Below are positions 25,660-34,526 of a DNA stretch of 64,000 nucleotides, piece by piece. Made by a program: the position numbers and the translations under genes. The stretch comes from Bacteroidales bacterium (GTDB lineage Bacteria > Bacteroidota > Bacteroidia > Bacteroidales > UBA932). The stretch covers positions 186,001-250,000 of the forward strand of contig JAFPVJ010000019.1 of the NCBI GenBank assembly GCA_017400135.1, written 5' to 3'. The notes beneath the pieces are model-generated. The model was not told where the DNA came from, ran no database searches, and worked only from the letters and a program-made list of their open reading frames with translations. Positions within the stretch are counted from its first letter, which is position 1, and each line of letters begins with the position of its first letter.

Positions 25660-26583
25660 TTACTTCTGTTTCAGGAAGCGCTCCGCATCCAGGGCGGCCT
25701 TGCAGCCCGATGCCGCGGCGGTGATCGCCTGGCGGTATCGCGGATCCTGCACGTCGCCGGCGGCGAACACGCCTTCCACGTTGGTGCGGGAGGACTTCCC
25801 CTCCGTCACGATGTAGCCCTCCGCGTCCGTCTCGATCCAGCAGGAGAAGACTTCCGTGACGGGATGGTGGCCGATCGCGAGGAAAAAGCCGTCGAGTTCC
25901 ACATCAAAAACAGTACCATCCTTGCGCAGGAGACGGACTCCGGTGACCTTTTCTCCGTCGCCCAGGACTTCCTGCGTGTTGCAGTTCCAGAGAATCTCGA
26001 TGTTCTCCATCGAGCGCACCTTCTCCTGCATCGCCTCGGAGGCGCGCAGCACGTCCCGGCGCACGATCATATAGACCTTCCGGCACAGGCCGGCCAGATA
26101 GGTGGCCTCTTCGCAGGCGGTGTCTCCCCCGCCGACCACGGCGACCGTCTTCCTGCGGTAGAAAAAGCCGTCGCAGGTCGCGCAGGCGGACACGCCCCGG
26201 CCGCGGTATTCCGCTTCACTGGGCAGTCCCAGGTAACGGGCGGTCGCTCCGGTCGCAAGTATCAGAGACTCCGCCTCGATCTCCGTCCCGTTGTCGATCC
26301 GGAGCCGGAAAGGCCGGGAAGAGAGATCGGCCTCGACGACCGTGCCTCGGCGGATGTCCGCGCCGAAACGGGCGGCCTGCTTCTTCATCCCTTCCATCAG
26401 CGGATACGCCTCAATCCCTTCGGGAAATCCCGGATAGTTCTCCACCACGGTCGTGGTCATCAGCTGTCCGCCGGGCTCCATCCCTTCATAGAGGACGGGT
26501 GAAAGGGAGGCGCGGGAGGCATAGATCGCCGCCGTGTAACCGGCCGGGCCCCCGCCTATGATCATACATTTGACTTTTTCCAT
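25660..26583 (-). CDS. trxB: Thioredoxin reductase
   Basis: A 307-residue flavoprotein with FAD-binding GGGPAGYTAAIYASRASL at residues 9-26, the redox-active CATCDG pair near residue 135, the NADPH-binding VVGGGDTACEEATYL and the C-terminal FAAGDVQDPRYRQAITAAASG. It passes electrons from NADPH to thioredoxin. It is the first gene of the minus-strand cluster with bamD, rpoZ and recN, behind a TATATTTG box 20 bases upstream. Confidence 0.95.
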   Translation of the reverse strand: MEKVKCMIIGGGPAGYTAAIYASRASLSPVLYEGMEPGGQLMTTTVVENYPGFPEGIEAYPLMEGMKKQAARFGADIRRGTVVEADLSSRPFRLRIDNGTEIEAESLILATGATARYLGLPSEAEYRGRGVSACATCDGFFYRRKTVAVVGGGDTACEEATYLAGLCRKVYMIVRRDVLRASEAMQEKVRSMENIEILWNCNTQEVLGDGEKVTGVRLLRKDGTVFDVELDGFFLAIGHHPVTEVFSCWIETDAEGYIVTEGKSSRTNVEGVFAAGDVQDPRYRQAITAAASGCKAALDAERFLKQK

Positions 26584-26603
26584 TTTAGCAGTTTTGCAAC
26601 TGA

Positions 26604-26611
26604 CAAATATA
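26604..26611 (-). promoter_or_regulatory. -7 promoter box of the trxB-bamD cluster
   Basis: TATATTTG on the minus strand, 20 bases before the trxB ATG, divergent from the metallophosphoesterase box 12 bases away. Confidence 0.5.
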
Positions 26612-26623
26612 AGAAATAATGTG

Positions 26624-26631
26624 TATCTTTG
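26624..26631 (+). promoter_or_regulatory. -7 promoter box of the phosphoesterase-fur operon
   Basis: TATCTTTG matches the consensus. Transcription would start near 26636, which argues for ATG 26653 (or a leaderless start at 26635). Confidence 0.5.
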
Positions 26632-26652
26632 GAAATGTTTACGCGTATAACC

Positions 26653-27474
26653 ATGCTGAAACGACTATTTCTGACCCTGATCCTTGCCTTCGCCCTGCTT
26701 CCCGCCCGGGCGGCGAAGCCCTTCTTCTTCGTCCAGATCACGGATCCCCAGCTGGGATTCAAGGAGAAGGATTCCATGGTGGAGGGCGTCCGGCTGCTGA
26801 CCGAGACCGTCGAGGCGATCAACCGCATCCATCCGGCCTTCGTGGTCGTGACGGGCGACATGACCAACAACCGGTTCAACGAGGAGCAGTGGGCCGCGTA
26901 CCGGGAACTGATCGGCCGCATCGACAAGGACATCCCGGTCTGGCACGTGCCCGGCAACCATGACCTCAAACCCCGCGAGGAAGGCGACCTGCAGCATTAC
27001 CTGGACCGCTACGGCTACGACCGTTTCTGCTTCCGCTACGGAGGCTGCACCTTCGTCGGCATGAACACCTGCTTCCTGAAAGACGGGTGTTTCGGGGAGG
27101 AGCGCGAGCACTGCACCTGGCTGCTGCAGACGCTCGCCGCCAACCAGGGAGCGCGTTTCCTCTTCGTCTTCACGCACTGCCCCGTCGTCAAGGAGGCCGT
27201 GGATGAGAAGGAGGATTATTTCAATTTCCAGGCTCCCTACCGCCAGTTCTACCTGGAGCAGTTCTCCCGATACGGAGTCGACGCCGTCTTCTCCGGCCAC
27301 CTGCACCGTTCCCGTTTCTGCGAGAACGACGGCGTGCCCTATTACACCACCAGCGCCTCCGGCCTGACCCTCGGAGACGGCATTTCCGGCCTCAACATCG
27401 TCACGGTCTACAAGGACCATTTCACCGCCGAGTTCGTTCCGGCCGCCGAGGCCCGCAACCCGCTTACCCGATAG
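26653..27474 (+). CDS. Calcineurin-like metallophosphoesterase, CPPED1-like
   Basis: A 273-residue exported enzyme (signal MLKRLFLTLILAFALLPARA). All metal-binding blocks are present: ITDPQLG, VVTGDMTNNR, VPGNHDL, FVFTHCP and FSGHLHRS. The first block is DxQ rather than the usual DxH, as in the CPPED1/CSTP1 subgroup. It probably hydrolyses a phosphoester in the periplasm; the substrate is unknown. It leads a four-gene operon with a Fur-like regulator 4 bases downstream, a lipoprotein and a phosphate-ester transporter. Confidence 0.85.
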   Translation: MLKRLFLTLILAFALLPARAAKPFFFVQITDPQLGFKEKDSMVEGVRLLTETVEAINRIHPAFVVVTGDMTNNRFNEEQWAAYRELIGRIDKDIPVWHVPGNHDLKPREEGDLQHYLDRYGYDRFCFRYGGCTFVGMNTCFLKDGCFGEEREHCTWLLQTLAANQGARFLFVFTHCPVVKEAVDEKEDYFNFQAPYRQFYLEQFSRYGVDAVFSGHLHRSRFCENDGVPYYTTSASGLTLGDGISGLNIVTVYKDHFTAEFVPAAEARNPLTR

Positions 27475-27478
27475 TCCC

Positions 27479-27934
27479 ATGGCACAAAGCACCCACACTT
27501 CCACCCTGGAAGACTTCAAGAAATCGCTCAAGAGCCACGGTCTCAAGGCCACGGACCAGCGTCTCGCCATCCACGGAGCGATGATGGAGCTGGGACACGC
27601 CAGTGCCGACATGGTCCGGGAGTACATCGTCTCCCACGGCGGCAGGATCACGGTCGCCTCGGTGTACAACACCCTGACGCAGCTCGCCCTCCTGGGCATC
27701 TACAAGCACCGGCTCAGCGCCAACAACAAGATGTACTTTGACGTCAACACCGGCAAGCACATCCATCTCTATGACGTTTACAACAATTCCTATAAAGACA
27801 TCCTCGACGAGGAGCTCCTGATGACCGTGGAGACGGCCCTGAAACGCCGCCGCTTCAAGGGATTCCGGGTGGACGGCATCGACATCCAGATCCTCTGCCA
27901 CCCGTCCCACCGCAAGGCTCCCCGTTCCTTCTGA
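27479..27934 (+). CDS. Fur-family regulator lacking the zinc cysteines
   Basis: A 151-residue winged-helix protein of the Fur superfamily: DFKKSLKSHGLKATDQRLAI at the N-terminus, then RITVASVYNTLTQLALLGI, the recognition helix. The dimerisation domain has KHIHLYDVYNNS where classical Fur/PerR/Zur have HHHxxCxxC, and no second CxxC is found near the C-terminus. Structural zinc binding is therefore probably absent, while some metal-ligand histidines remain. It probably represses transcription in response to a metal or peroxide signal, but the altered sensor makes the ligand uncertain. It sits between the phosphoesterase and a lipoprotein gene. Confidence 0.82.
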   Translation: MAQSTHTSTLEDFKKSLKSHGLKATDQRLAIHGAMMELGHASADMVREYIVSHGGRITVASVYNTLTQLALLGIYKHRLSANNKMYFDVNTGKHIHLYDVYNNSYKDILDEELLMTVETALKRRRFKGFRVDGIDIQILCHPSHRKAPRSF

Positions 27935-27945
27935 TACCGTGAACC

Positions 27946-28662
27946 ATGAAAAAGTTTCCGATCCTTATCCTTTCCCTCCTCGGACTCGTCGCCTGCAACC
28001 CGCCCGAAAGCACTTTCTATTATGAAAACCTCTACGGCTTCGGAGAGGTCTCCGGCACGCAGATCCGGATCGAAGCAACCGGTGCCACGCTCAAGGTCAC
28101 CGAAGACCAGACCGACAGCAAGTGGATGCACGAGCAGACCATCTTCTTCCTTTGCGACCTGCTCGGCATGCCGGTACAGGGGGCCTACGAGACCCGCCTG
28201 AAAATGTATGAACCCGTAACGCGCAAGGCGGTCCTGGCCAAGAGTACCGCCGATCCCACCGTTTATGGCACCGACGCCGCCTGTTTTTACCAGGACTGGG
28301 GATCCTACCCGGCCAAGCACCTGCTCGACGTCGCTTGCCTCGTCACTTCGCTCAAGAATTCCGAGACGCCCCATACCGTCGACCTGGTCTGGGATGACAC
28401 CCGCTCCAACGCCGACACGCTTTTTCTCGAACTGCACCATCAGGGCCAGGGCGAATCTTTCGAAAACACGGACTATGATACGAAAGATTTCCAGGTGGAC
28501 ACGCACTACCTGCGATTCGACCTGTCCCGGGCCATTCCCTCCGATGCGGATGAATCCATCATCATCAGCCTCGAATGGGATTGGTTTGAGACCGAAGACA
28601 ACAACCTGCTCCGGGACAAACCCAGACATTACCAGGTCTTCGGAACCTTCGAACTGGAATAA
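27946..28662 (+). CDS. Lipoprotein, possibly NigD-like
   Basis: A 238-residue lipoprotein (lipobox LGLVAC, cysteine at residue 17). The body is beta-rich without catalytic motifs that I recognise. The C-terminal part, with HTVDLVWDDTRSNADTLFLE and LRFDLSRAIPSDADESII, loosely recalls NigD-like Bacteroidales lipoproteins, whose function is unknown. It lies 11 bases after the Fur-like gene and 12 bases before the transporter, so it is probably cotranscribed with both. Confidence 0.6.
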   Translation: MKKFPILILSLLGLVACNPPESTFYYENLYGFGEVSGTQIRIEATGATLKVTEDQTDSKWMHEQTIFFLCDLLGMPVQGAYETRLKMYEPVTRKAVLAKSTADPTVYGTDAACFYQDWGSYPAKHLLDVACLVTSLKNSETPHTVDLVWDDTRSNADTLFLELHHQGQGESFENTDYDTKDFQVDTHYLRFDLSRAIPSDADESIIISLEWDWFETEDNNLLRDKPRHYQVFGTFELE

Positions 28663-28674
28663 ACAGACTCCTCT

Positions 28675-30252
28675 ATGGATACACAGAAAAGGTACAATCT
28701 CTGGCAGTGGCGCATCATCATCGTTTCGATGGTGTGCTACGCCATCTTCTATTTTGTACGGAAGAATTTCTCCATCGCGATGCCGGGCCTCACGGCCGAA
28801 TACGGCATTTCCAACACCAGCTTCGGTATCATCATCGGTCTCGGATCGATCGTATACGGCCTGGCGCGCTTCATCAACGGTTTCATCGTCGACAAGGTCA
28901 GCACCAAGGTCTTCATGGCCATCGGCCTTTTCCTCTGCGCCCTGGCCAATTTCTGTTTCGGTTTCGGAGCGGACCTGAGCTACCTGATCACGGGCGTGCA
29001 TGACGGGCCCCAGTTCGTCAACATGCTCATCCTGGTGATGGGTGTCACGATCGTGCTGAACCAGTATTTCCAGGGAATGGGCTATCCGCCCTGCGCGAGG
29101 ATGCTGCCGACCTGGATTCCGCCGGGACAGCTGGCGACCAAGATGAGCATCTGGAACACTTCCCACTCCATCGGGGCCATCGCCGCCTCGGTCGTCTGCG
29201 GTCTGATCATGTCCAACATGGGCGCCGACATGACGGGAGATTCCTCCGTGGTCCACGCGATCACGCAGAACCTCGCCGGCAGCATCAAGGGCTGGGACGG
29301 CCTCTCCGCCGCGGAGCAGACCTCCCGCGTCCTCTCCTACGCCGGCCACTACGGCGCCTGGAGGTGGTGCTTCTGGATCCCGGCCCTTTTCGCCCTCGTG
29401 GGCGGCATCCTGATCCTGATCGGATTGAAGGACCGTCCCCAGGACGTGGGCCTGCCCGAGGTCGAAGGCACCCACACCGGCAAGGATGACACCGCCGGCC
29501 AGAAAGGCGCCCACAGCGCTTTCCTGCGCCACATGGTCTTCAAGAACCGCTGGGTCTGGACCCTGTCCATCGCCAACATCTTCGTCTACGTGCTGCGCGT
29601 CGGCGTGCTCGACTGGGGCCCGAAGTTCCTGACCGAGCACCGCGGCATGGACATCAAGTCCGCCGCCTGGTCCGTCGCTTTCTTCGAACTGCTGGCCATC
29701 TTCGGCACCATCTTCGCCGGCTGGGCCACCGACCATATCTTCAAGGGAAAGGCGCACCGGATGTGCGTGTTCAGCATGATCGGCGCCGTGGTCTTCTTCG
29801 GCCTCTTCGCCCTGCTGCCGAACATCAATCCGTTCCTCTCCATCTTCATCCTGGCCCTCGGCGGCTTCTGCATCTACGGTCCGCAGGCGCTGATCGGCAT
29901 CGGTGCGGCCAACCAGGCCACCAAGGAAGCCTCCGCGACGGCCAACGGCCTGACCGGCATCCTCGGCTACGTCGGCTCGGCCCTCGCAGCCATCGCCATC
30001 GGCCTCATCGCCGACAAGCTCGGCTGGAACGCCGTGTTCATGACCTTCATCTTCGTGGGCATCATCGGCGTGCTGATCTTCCTCTCGATGTGGAAAGCCC
30101 CGCGCGACGGTTACGCCCGCGCCCAGGCCTTCACCTCCTCCCTGATCGGAGAAGCCAAGGAGCTCGTCAGCGGCGCCAAGGCCCTCGACAAGGAGGTTGC
30201 CAAGGAAGAAAAGGAAGAAGAGATAATCCGCGAGCAGGAAGAGAATTCCTGA
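28675..30252 (+). CDS. MFS transporter, organophosphate:phosphate antiporter family
   Basis: A 525-residue membrane protein with 12 predicted helices and the UhpT/GlpT-type opening: WQWRIIIVSMVCYAIFYFVR, KNFSIAMPGLTAEYGIS, YGLARFINGFIVDKVSTKVF. The family exchanges sugar phosphates or glycerol 3-phosphate for inorganic phosphate; the exact substrate is unknown. A soluble charged tail (KALDKEVAKEEKEEEIIREQ) extends the usual 440-460 residues, and a loop insert sits near residues 185-215. It ends the phosphoesterase operon, which suggests phosphate-ester uptake. Its TGA abuts the convergent GT39 stop codon. Confidence 0.85.
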   Translation: MDTQKRYNLWQWRIIIVSMVCYAIFYFVRKNFSIAMPGLTAEYGISNTSFGIIIGLGSIVYGLARFINGFIVDKVSTKVFMAIGLFLCALANFCFGFGADLSYLITGVHDGPQFVNMLILVMGVTIVLNQYFQGMGYPPCARMLPTWIPPGQLATKMSIWNTSHSIGAIAASVVCGLIMSNMGADMTGDSSVVHAITQNLAGSIKGWDGLSAAEQTSRVLSYAGHYGAWRWCFWIPALFALVGGILILIGLKDRPQDVGLPEVEGTHTGKDDTAGQKGAHSAFLRHMVFKNRWVWTLSIANIFVYVLRVGVLDWGPKFLTEHRGMDIKSAAWSVAFFELLAIFGTIFAGWATDHIFKGKAHRMCVFSMIGAVVFFGLFALLPNINPFLSIFILALGGFCIYGPQALIGIGAANQATKEASATANGLTGILGYVGSALAAIAIGLIADKLGWNAVFMTFIFVGIIGVLIFLSMWKAPRDGYARAQAFTSSLIGEAKELVSGAKALDKEVAKEEKEEEIIREQEENS

Positions 30253-31854
30253 TTAGCGCCAGATCCGGTAGAGCCCGGCCGATGATTCGGTGCTGCGGCG
30301 GCCGGAAGCCTTCAAGATGCCGCCGTATCGTCCCGATGCGGCGGCATCTTTCTTTTGCGAGACAATCACGATCGCACCTGCCGGCAGCGAGGAAGGATCA
30401 TTCAGGAAGACCTCGGGATCCAGCACCTGGACGGGCCGGTGCAGGTACACGTCCATGTTCTCGGGGCGATAGAGCCCGAGGGTATAGATGTCGGCAGCGG
30501 GACGGGCCACGGCCCGGACATCCTCGCTGAGCTGCCGATAGCCGACCACCTCGTTGACCCGGGGCAGAAGCGGCGAAAAGAGCGGTACCAGCAGCAGAAG
30601 GGCCACACCCAGCACCAGTACGGGACGCTGCCAGCCGCGTTTCGACGCCATCAGCCCATAGATCCCAGCCGCAATCATCAGCACACCGCCCGGGAATAGT
30701 AACGGCGTGCGGGCGAAGCCGTATTCCGCAGGCAGCGGCAAATGGTCGAAGAAGCAATATCCGATGATGGCCGCCAGGCCGATCAGGGCGAACAGGATCG
30801 AGACGGCGCCCAGCGCGACCCGCATCCAAAGCCGCCAACCCAGGCGTTTCACCACCAGAACGAACACGCCGACCAGGAAAGGCAGCGCCGGCAGCAGATA
30901 AAGGGCCAGCTTGGAACTGAAGAGGGACAGGAGAACGACGGTCACGATCACCGTCCAGGCAAACAGGCGCTCGCGACGGGTCCGATGCGTTGGATTGCTG
31001 TGCCGGCGGGAGCCGCTTTTCTCGCGAAACGAGGCAATCATCGAAGGGACCGTCAGCACGCACCAGGGCGCCGCGACGCCCCAAATGACGGCCAGATAGA
31101 ACCAGACCGGTTCCTGGTGGACGCTGGCGTTGACCGCGCGGCCGACCGTCTGGCCGACGGTCAGGTTCAGCAGATACTCCGGTCCGCCCTCATAGTAAGC
31201 CATTCCCAGCCAGACAAGGCTCAGCGTGCCCAGGATGGCGAAGAAACGGCCGTTGAAGGTCTTGCCCAGGCTCCGCCAGTGGCCGGTGGCGACCAGGTAG
31301 GCGATAATGGAGAGCGGCGGCACCAGCAGCCCGACAGGGCCCTTGGTAAACAGGGCCAGGAAGGTCATCAGAGCCAGCCACCCGCTCTTCCCTTCCCAAT
31401 AGGCATAAAGGGCCAGCACGATCCAGAGGCACATCAGCATGTCCATCCGCACATAGACCGACATCGCCAGGAACAGGGCGGTCGTCAGCAGCATCATCGC
31501 GGCGGCGGCCCGGGTCAGCGGGCGCTCCTCCCGGAAAGCCATGCGGTCCATCGCAGCCACGATCCCGAAAGAGGGCAGCAGCGAAAACAGGCCCAGGGCC
31601 AGCATGCTGTGTTTCCCGAACAGCAGGCGGCACAGCATCACGATCCAGAAATAGAGCGGCGGCTTGTCGGCGTAGGGTTCCCCGTGGTTGGAGAAAGCGA
31701 ACCAGTGCCCGTCCGCCAGCGCCTCGTCGGCGATGCTCAGATAGCGGAGCTCGTTGGCGGGCGAGAAATCCCGCAGCGCGAGAACCGGCGCCACGCAAAG
31801 CAGCACCAGCAGCATCACGGAGGCGACGGGGAAACGTTTAAACCACTTTTTCAT
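30253..31854 (-). CDS. GT39-type polyprenyl-phosphate-sugar glycosyltransferase
   Basis: A 533-residue membrane protein with about 12 hydrophobic helices. ANELRYLSIADEALADGHWF, then NHGEPYADKPPLYFWIVMLC, is the first periplasmic loop of ArnT/PMT-like enzymes with the acidic residues that bind the lipid-phosphate sugar. ArnT adds 4-aminoarabinose to lipid A; the acceptor here is inferred from the LAB_N gene upstream. Start ATG 31854 overlaps the LAB_N stop by 17 bases, so the two are translationally coupled. Confidence 0.85.
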   Translation of the reverse strand: MKKWFKRFPVASVMLLVLLCVAPVLALRDFSPANELRYLSIADEALADGHWFAFSNHGEPYADKPPLYFWIVMLCRLLFGKHSMLALGLFSLLPSFGIVAAMDRMAFREERPLTRAAAAMMLLTTALFLAMSVYVRMDMLMCLWIVLALYAYWEGKSGWLALMTFLALFTKGPVGLLVPPLSIIAYLVATGHWRSLGKTFNGRFFAILGTLSLVWLGMAYYEGGPEYLLNLTVGQTVGRAVNASVHQEPVWFYLAVIWGVAAPWCVLTVPSMIASFREKSGSRRHSNPTHRTRRERLFAWTVIVTVVLLSLFSSKLALYLLPALPFLVGVFVLVVKRLGWRLWMRVALGAVSILFALIGLAAIIGYCFFDHLPLPAEYGFARTPLLFPGGVLMIAAGIYGLMASKRGWQRPVLVLGVALLLLVPLFSPLLPRVNEVVGYRQLSEDVRAVARPAADIYTLGLYRPENMDVYLHRPVQVLDPEVFLNDPSSLPAGAIVIVSQKKDAAASGRYGGILKASGRRSTESSAGLYRIWR

Positions 31855-32476
31855 CCGACTGACGGGCAAGGGAAATCATGATGTTGCGGACGGAGGCGAC
31901 GATGCCGACTTGGCCGGCGACCAGCACCCAGTCGTGCCGGATCAGGCCATAGACGATGATCATCAGCGAACCGACGACCGAAATGATCCAGAAGACCATG
32001 GGCAGCGAAGACTCTCCGTGACGGACGCTGTAGAACCACTGGACCAGGAAGCGCGACTTGAAGATGAGCTGGCCGGCGATGCCGAAGACCAGCAGCGGAC
32101 CGGACAGGTCGTCGCTTCGGAAGAAATCCGTGCTGAAAGAGGAGAAGTCCTTCAGCATCAGCGACAAAGCCACCAGGGGGATCAGACTGACCAAGACCGG
32201 CACCAGCTTCGGCGTCTTGTCGAACAGCCCTTTCGCCCGGAGGTTCCATAGATAAATGTAGTAGGAAATCAGTTCCCCGGTCAGGATGGCGAAGTCCTTG
32301 CGCAGCCAGCCGTAGAACAGCAGGATGAGGGAGCCCAGGATGCTGAAGAGCCAGAAGAGCATCGGCGACTCGACCTGCCGGTGCTTCTCGGACAGATACC
32401 ACTGGATCAGCACCCGGGCGGTGAAGAACACCTGGGCGCTGAAACCGATGCAGTAGATCCATAGCGGGCTGTCCAT
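31838..32476 (-). CDS. Membrane protein with two LAB_N (lipid A biosynthesis N-terminal) domains
   Basis: A 212-residue membrane protein built from two similar units of about 72 residues. Unit one (about 8-78) has FSAQVFFTARVLIQWYLSEK and FWLFSILGSLILLFYGWLRK; unit two (about 133-205) has GIAGQLIFKSRFLVQWFYSV and FWIISVVGSLMIIVYGLIRH. This domain is found at the N-terminus of some lipid-A-disaccharide synthases and as small stand-alone proteins. It lies between GT2 and GT39 genes, fitting a flippase or helper for lipid-linked sugars; that role is inference. Confidence 0.88.
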   Translation of the reverse strand: MDSPLWIYCIGFSAQVFFTARVLIQWYLSEKHRQVESPMLFWLFSILGSLILLFYGWLRKDFAILTGELISYYIYLWNLRAKGLFDKTPKLVPVLVSLIPLVALSLMLKDFSSFSTDFFRSDDLSGPLLVFGIAGQLIFKSRFLVQWFYSVRHGESSLPMVFWIISVVGSLMIIVYGLIRHDWVLVAGQVGIVASVRNIMISLARQSDEKVV

Positions 32477-32477
32477 C

Positions 32478-33209
32478 CTACTTCAAGTTAGTTTGCGTGA
32501 CGCGGTAGTCAATGTGCCGTTTCTTCATCCAGCGGTAGGCGAAACAGTCGGCGAATGGACCGGCCAGCCGGTTCCAAAGGTGGTACTTTGACTCCCCTGC
32601 CGTGCGCGGGAAATGGCGGACCGGTACCTGGGCGTAGGTCCCGCCCTCCAGCAGCACCAGCGCCGGCAGGAAACGGTGCATGCCCCGGAACATCGGGAGC
32701 CTACGGGCCATTTCCGTACGGAGAATCTTCAGCGGGCAGCCGGTATCGACGGCCCCGTCTTGGGTGAACATCCGGCGCCAGCCGTTCGCAAAACGGCTTT
32801 GGAAGCGCTTCCACGCCGTATCCTTGCGCCCGGTGCGGATGCCCGTGACCATATCATGGTCCGCGATGAGCGGCAGCAGCAGGTCGAAATCCTCCGGTGC
32901 GGTCTGCAGGTCCGCATCCATATAGCCGCAGAGCTCCGACTCCGCGAAATCAAATCCGGCCTTCAGCGCCGTGCTCAGCCCGTGGTTGCGCTCAAACTCC
33001 AGGTAAAAGAAATCCGTATGCCGCGTGCAAGCCTCCAGGATGCGCGCCGCACTCCCGTCCGTCGACCCGTCGTTGACGAACAATACGCAAGCCTTCACCG
33101 GGCACACCGGCAGATAGGCCGCGAGCCGCTCCTCCAGCGCCGGCAGTCCCTCCTGCTCGTTGTACACGGGCACGATGATCGTCAGCTGATAGTCTGCGGT
33201 GGGGTTCAT
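32478..33209 (-). CDS. Family 2 glycosyltransferase, dolichol-phosphate-mannose-synthase-like
   Basis: A 243-residue GT-A enzyme from ATG 33209. LTIIVPVYNEQEGLPALEER is the nucleotide-sugar opening, FVNDGSTDGS and GYMDADLQTAPEDFD carry the DxD metal site, and NHGLSTALKAGFDFA matches the ArnC/DPM1 pattern. It would transfer a sugar from a nucleotide donor to a polyprenyl phosphate, supplying the GT39 enzyme. Its ATG shares one base with the TAA of the upstream glycosidase gene. No C-terminal membrane helices are seen. Confidence 0.88.
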   Translation of the reverse strand: MNPTADYQLTIIVPVYNEQEGLPALEERLAAYLPVCPVKACVLFVNDGSTDGSAARILEACTRHTDFFYLEFERNHGLSTALKAGFDFAESELCGYMDADLQTAPEDFDLLLPLIADHDMVTGIRTGRKDTAWKRFQSRFANGWRRMFTQDGAVDTGCPLKILRTEMARRLPMFRGMHRFLPALVLLEGGTYAQVPVRHFPRTAGESKYHLWNRLAGPFADCFAYRWMKKRHIDYRVTQTNLK

Positions 33210-34522
33210 TACTTCGATTCCAGTTTCTGCCGGGCGGCGACGCGGAGCATTTCGTCGGCTTTGAAAAGGACGCCGGCGGCGCCGCGGTAGGTACCGGAGC
33301 CGACGGGCGTTCCGTCCAGTTTGTACCATTCGTAGAAGCCGCCCTGGTCTGCGACGCGCTGCAGCATGGGCCGCAGCTCGTCGTATGCTTCATGCAGAAA
33401 ACCGTACTGCACCAGAGCCTGGATCATCCGCGCCCCGAACCAGGTCCAGTCGCCACCGTTCTGATACTGCCAGGCACCCATCATCGGGTTGGCAAAGGAA
33501 CCGGACGGATAGGCCGGATACAGGGTCAGGCCGATGCTCTGGGCACCGGCGGCCTCCACATTCTCCAGCATCCGGGCGTTGGCCTCGGCCACTTCCTCAC
33601 GGGTCAGGATGCCCGCCAGGGCCGCCACCGCGGTTCCTCCGTGGTAATAGATCGCCTCCTCGTCCAGGTCCTCCGGGAAGGGCGAACCGTCCAGATAGAT
33701 ATGGGGATGGAATTTGTGCCGTTCGGAGTCCCAGAGGTGCTTCCGCACATTCGCCGTGATCTCCTCCCTGAGCGCAAGCCACGGCGTGCCCAGGCTGTCC
33801 GCGCCTGCAATCTGGAACAGTTCGACCAGGTCGCCGAGAGCCAGAACATACATCGCGTTGTCATAGATGTCGATGGCGTAGTGCGTGTTGTCGTCGATCT
33901 CCACGCCCCATCCGTGCTCGGGCTGCACGTCGCCCCAGTCGGCTGTCGTGGCACCGGTGATCAGGCCGTAGTCCTCGTTCCATTTGCGGTTACGGAGATA
34001 GGACATCGCACCCTCCAGGTGCTGCAGGACGGTCTTGCCGCCGCGTTTCGAGGCAAGCCAGGTCGTATCGCCGGTCAGCTTCACATACTGGCAGGCGGCC
34101 TGGACCAGGGAAGACTCCTGATCCGTCTCGACGGTGTTCTTGTGGGCGGCCATGCGGGGCCGCGCCCGGCTGTACCGGTAGCGATAAGGCACGGCGGAGG
34201 TGTCCACGTTCGACACAAACGCATCCGGGATGTCCCCTTCCGTCCCCTGGAAATCCAGGAACGTATTCAGCGCGTCACGGACCTCAGCCGTATCGACCAC
34301 CTGCAGGGACAGCGCGATGAAGGTATTGAAATCCCGGATCCAGACCTCCTTGTAGCCGTCGCCGGCATTGAAGCCCGTCGCCGCGACGGCACGCGCCATC
34401 GAGTCCACCTGCGCCATCAAAGGATCGTCCAGGATCCCTTTCAGGAACAGGGTCTCCTCATCCTCCCGTACGCAGGAGAGCGCCAGGAACGGAATCAGCA
34501 GCAGAAGCAGCCGGCGTTTCAT
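33209..34522 (-). CDS. Lipoprotein with (alpha/alpha)6-barrel glycosidase fold
   Basis: A 437-residue lipoprotein (lipobox LALSC, cysteine at residue 17). The pattern YKEVWIRDFNTFIALSLQV, KNTVETDQESSLVQAACQYV, ATTADWGDVQPEHGWG and GGDWTWFGARMIQAL is that of six-hairpin glycosidases (GH15/37/63/125-like clan). I cannot fix the family or the substrate. It is probably anchored in a membrane facing the periplasm or outside, and it shares an operon with a ROK kinase and glycosyltransferases. Confidence 0.72.
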   Translation of the reverse strand: MKRRLLLLLIPFLALSCVREDEETLFLKGILDDPLMAQVDSMARAVAATGFNAGDGYKEVWIRDFNTFIALSLQVVDTAEVRDALNTFLDFQGTEGDIPDAFVSNVDTSAVPYRYRYSRARPRMAAHKNTVETDQESSLVQAACQYVKLTGDTTWLASKRGGKTVLQHLEGAMSYLRNRKWNEDYGLITGATTADWGDVQPEHGWGVEIDDNTHYAIDIYDNAMYVLALGDLVELFQIAGADSLGTPWLALREEITANVRKHLWDSERHKFHPHIYLDGSPFPEDLDEEAIYYHGGTAVAALAGILTREEVAEANARMLENVEAAGAQSIGLTLYPAYPSGSFANPMMGAWQYQNGGDWTWFGARMIQALVQYGFLHEAYDELRPMLQRVADQGGFYEWYKLDGTPVGSGTYRGAAGVLFKADEMLRVAARQKLESK

Positions 34523-34526
34523 ACGC

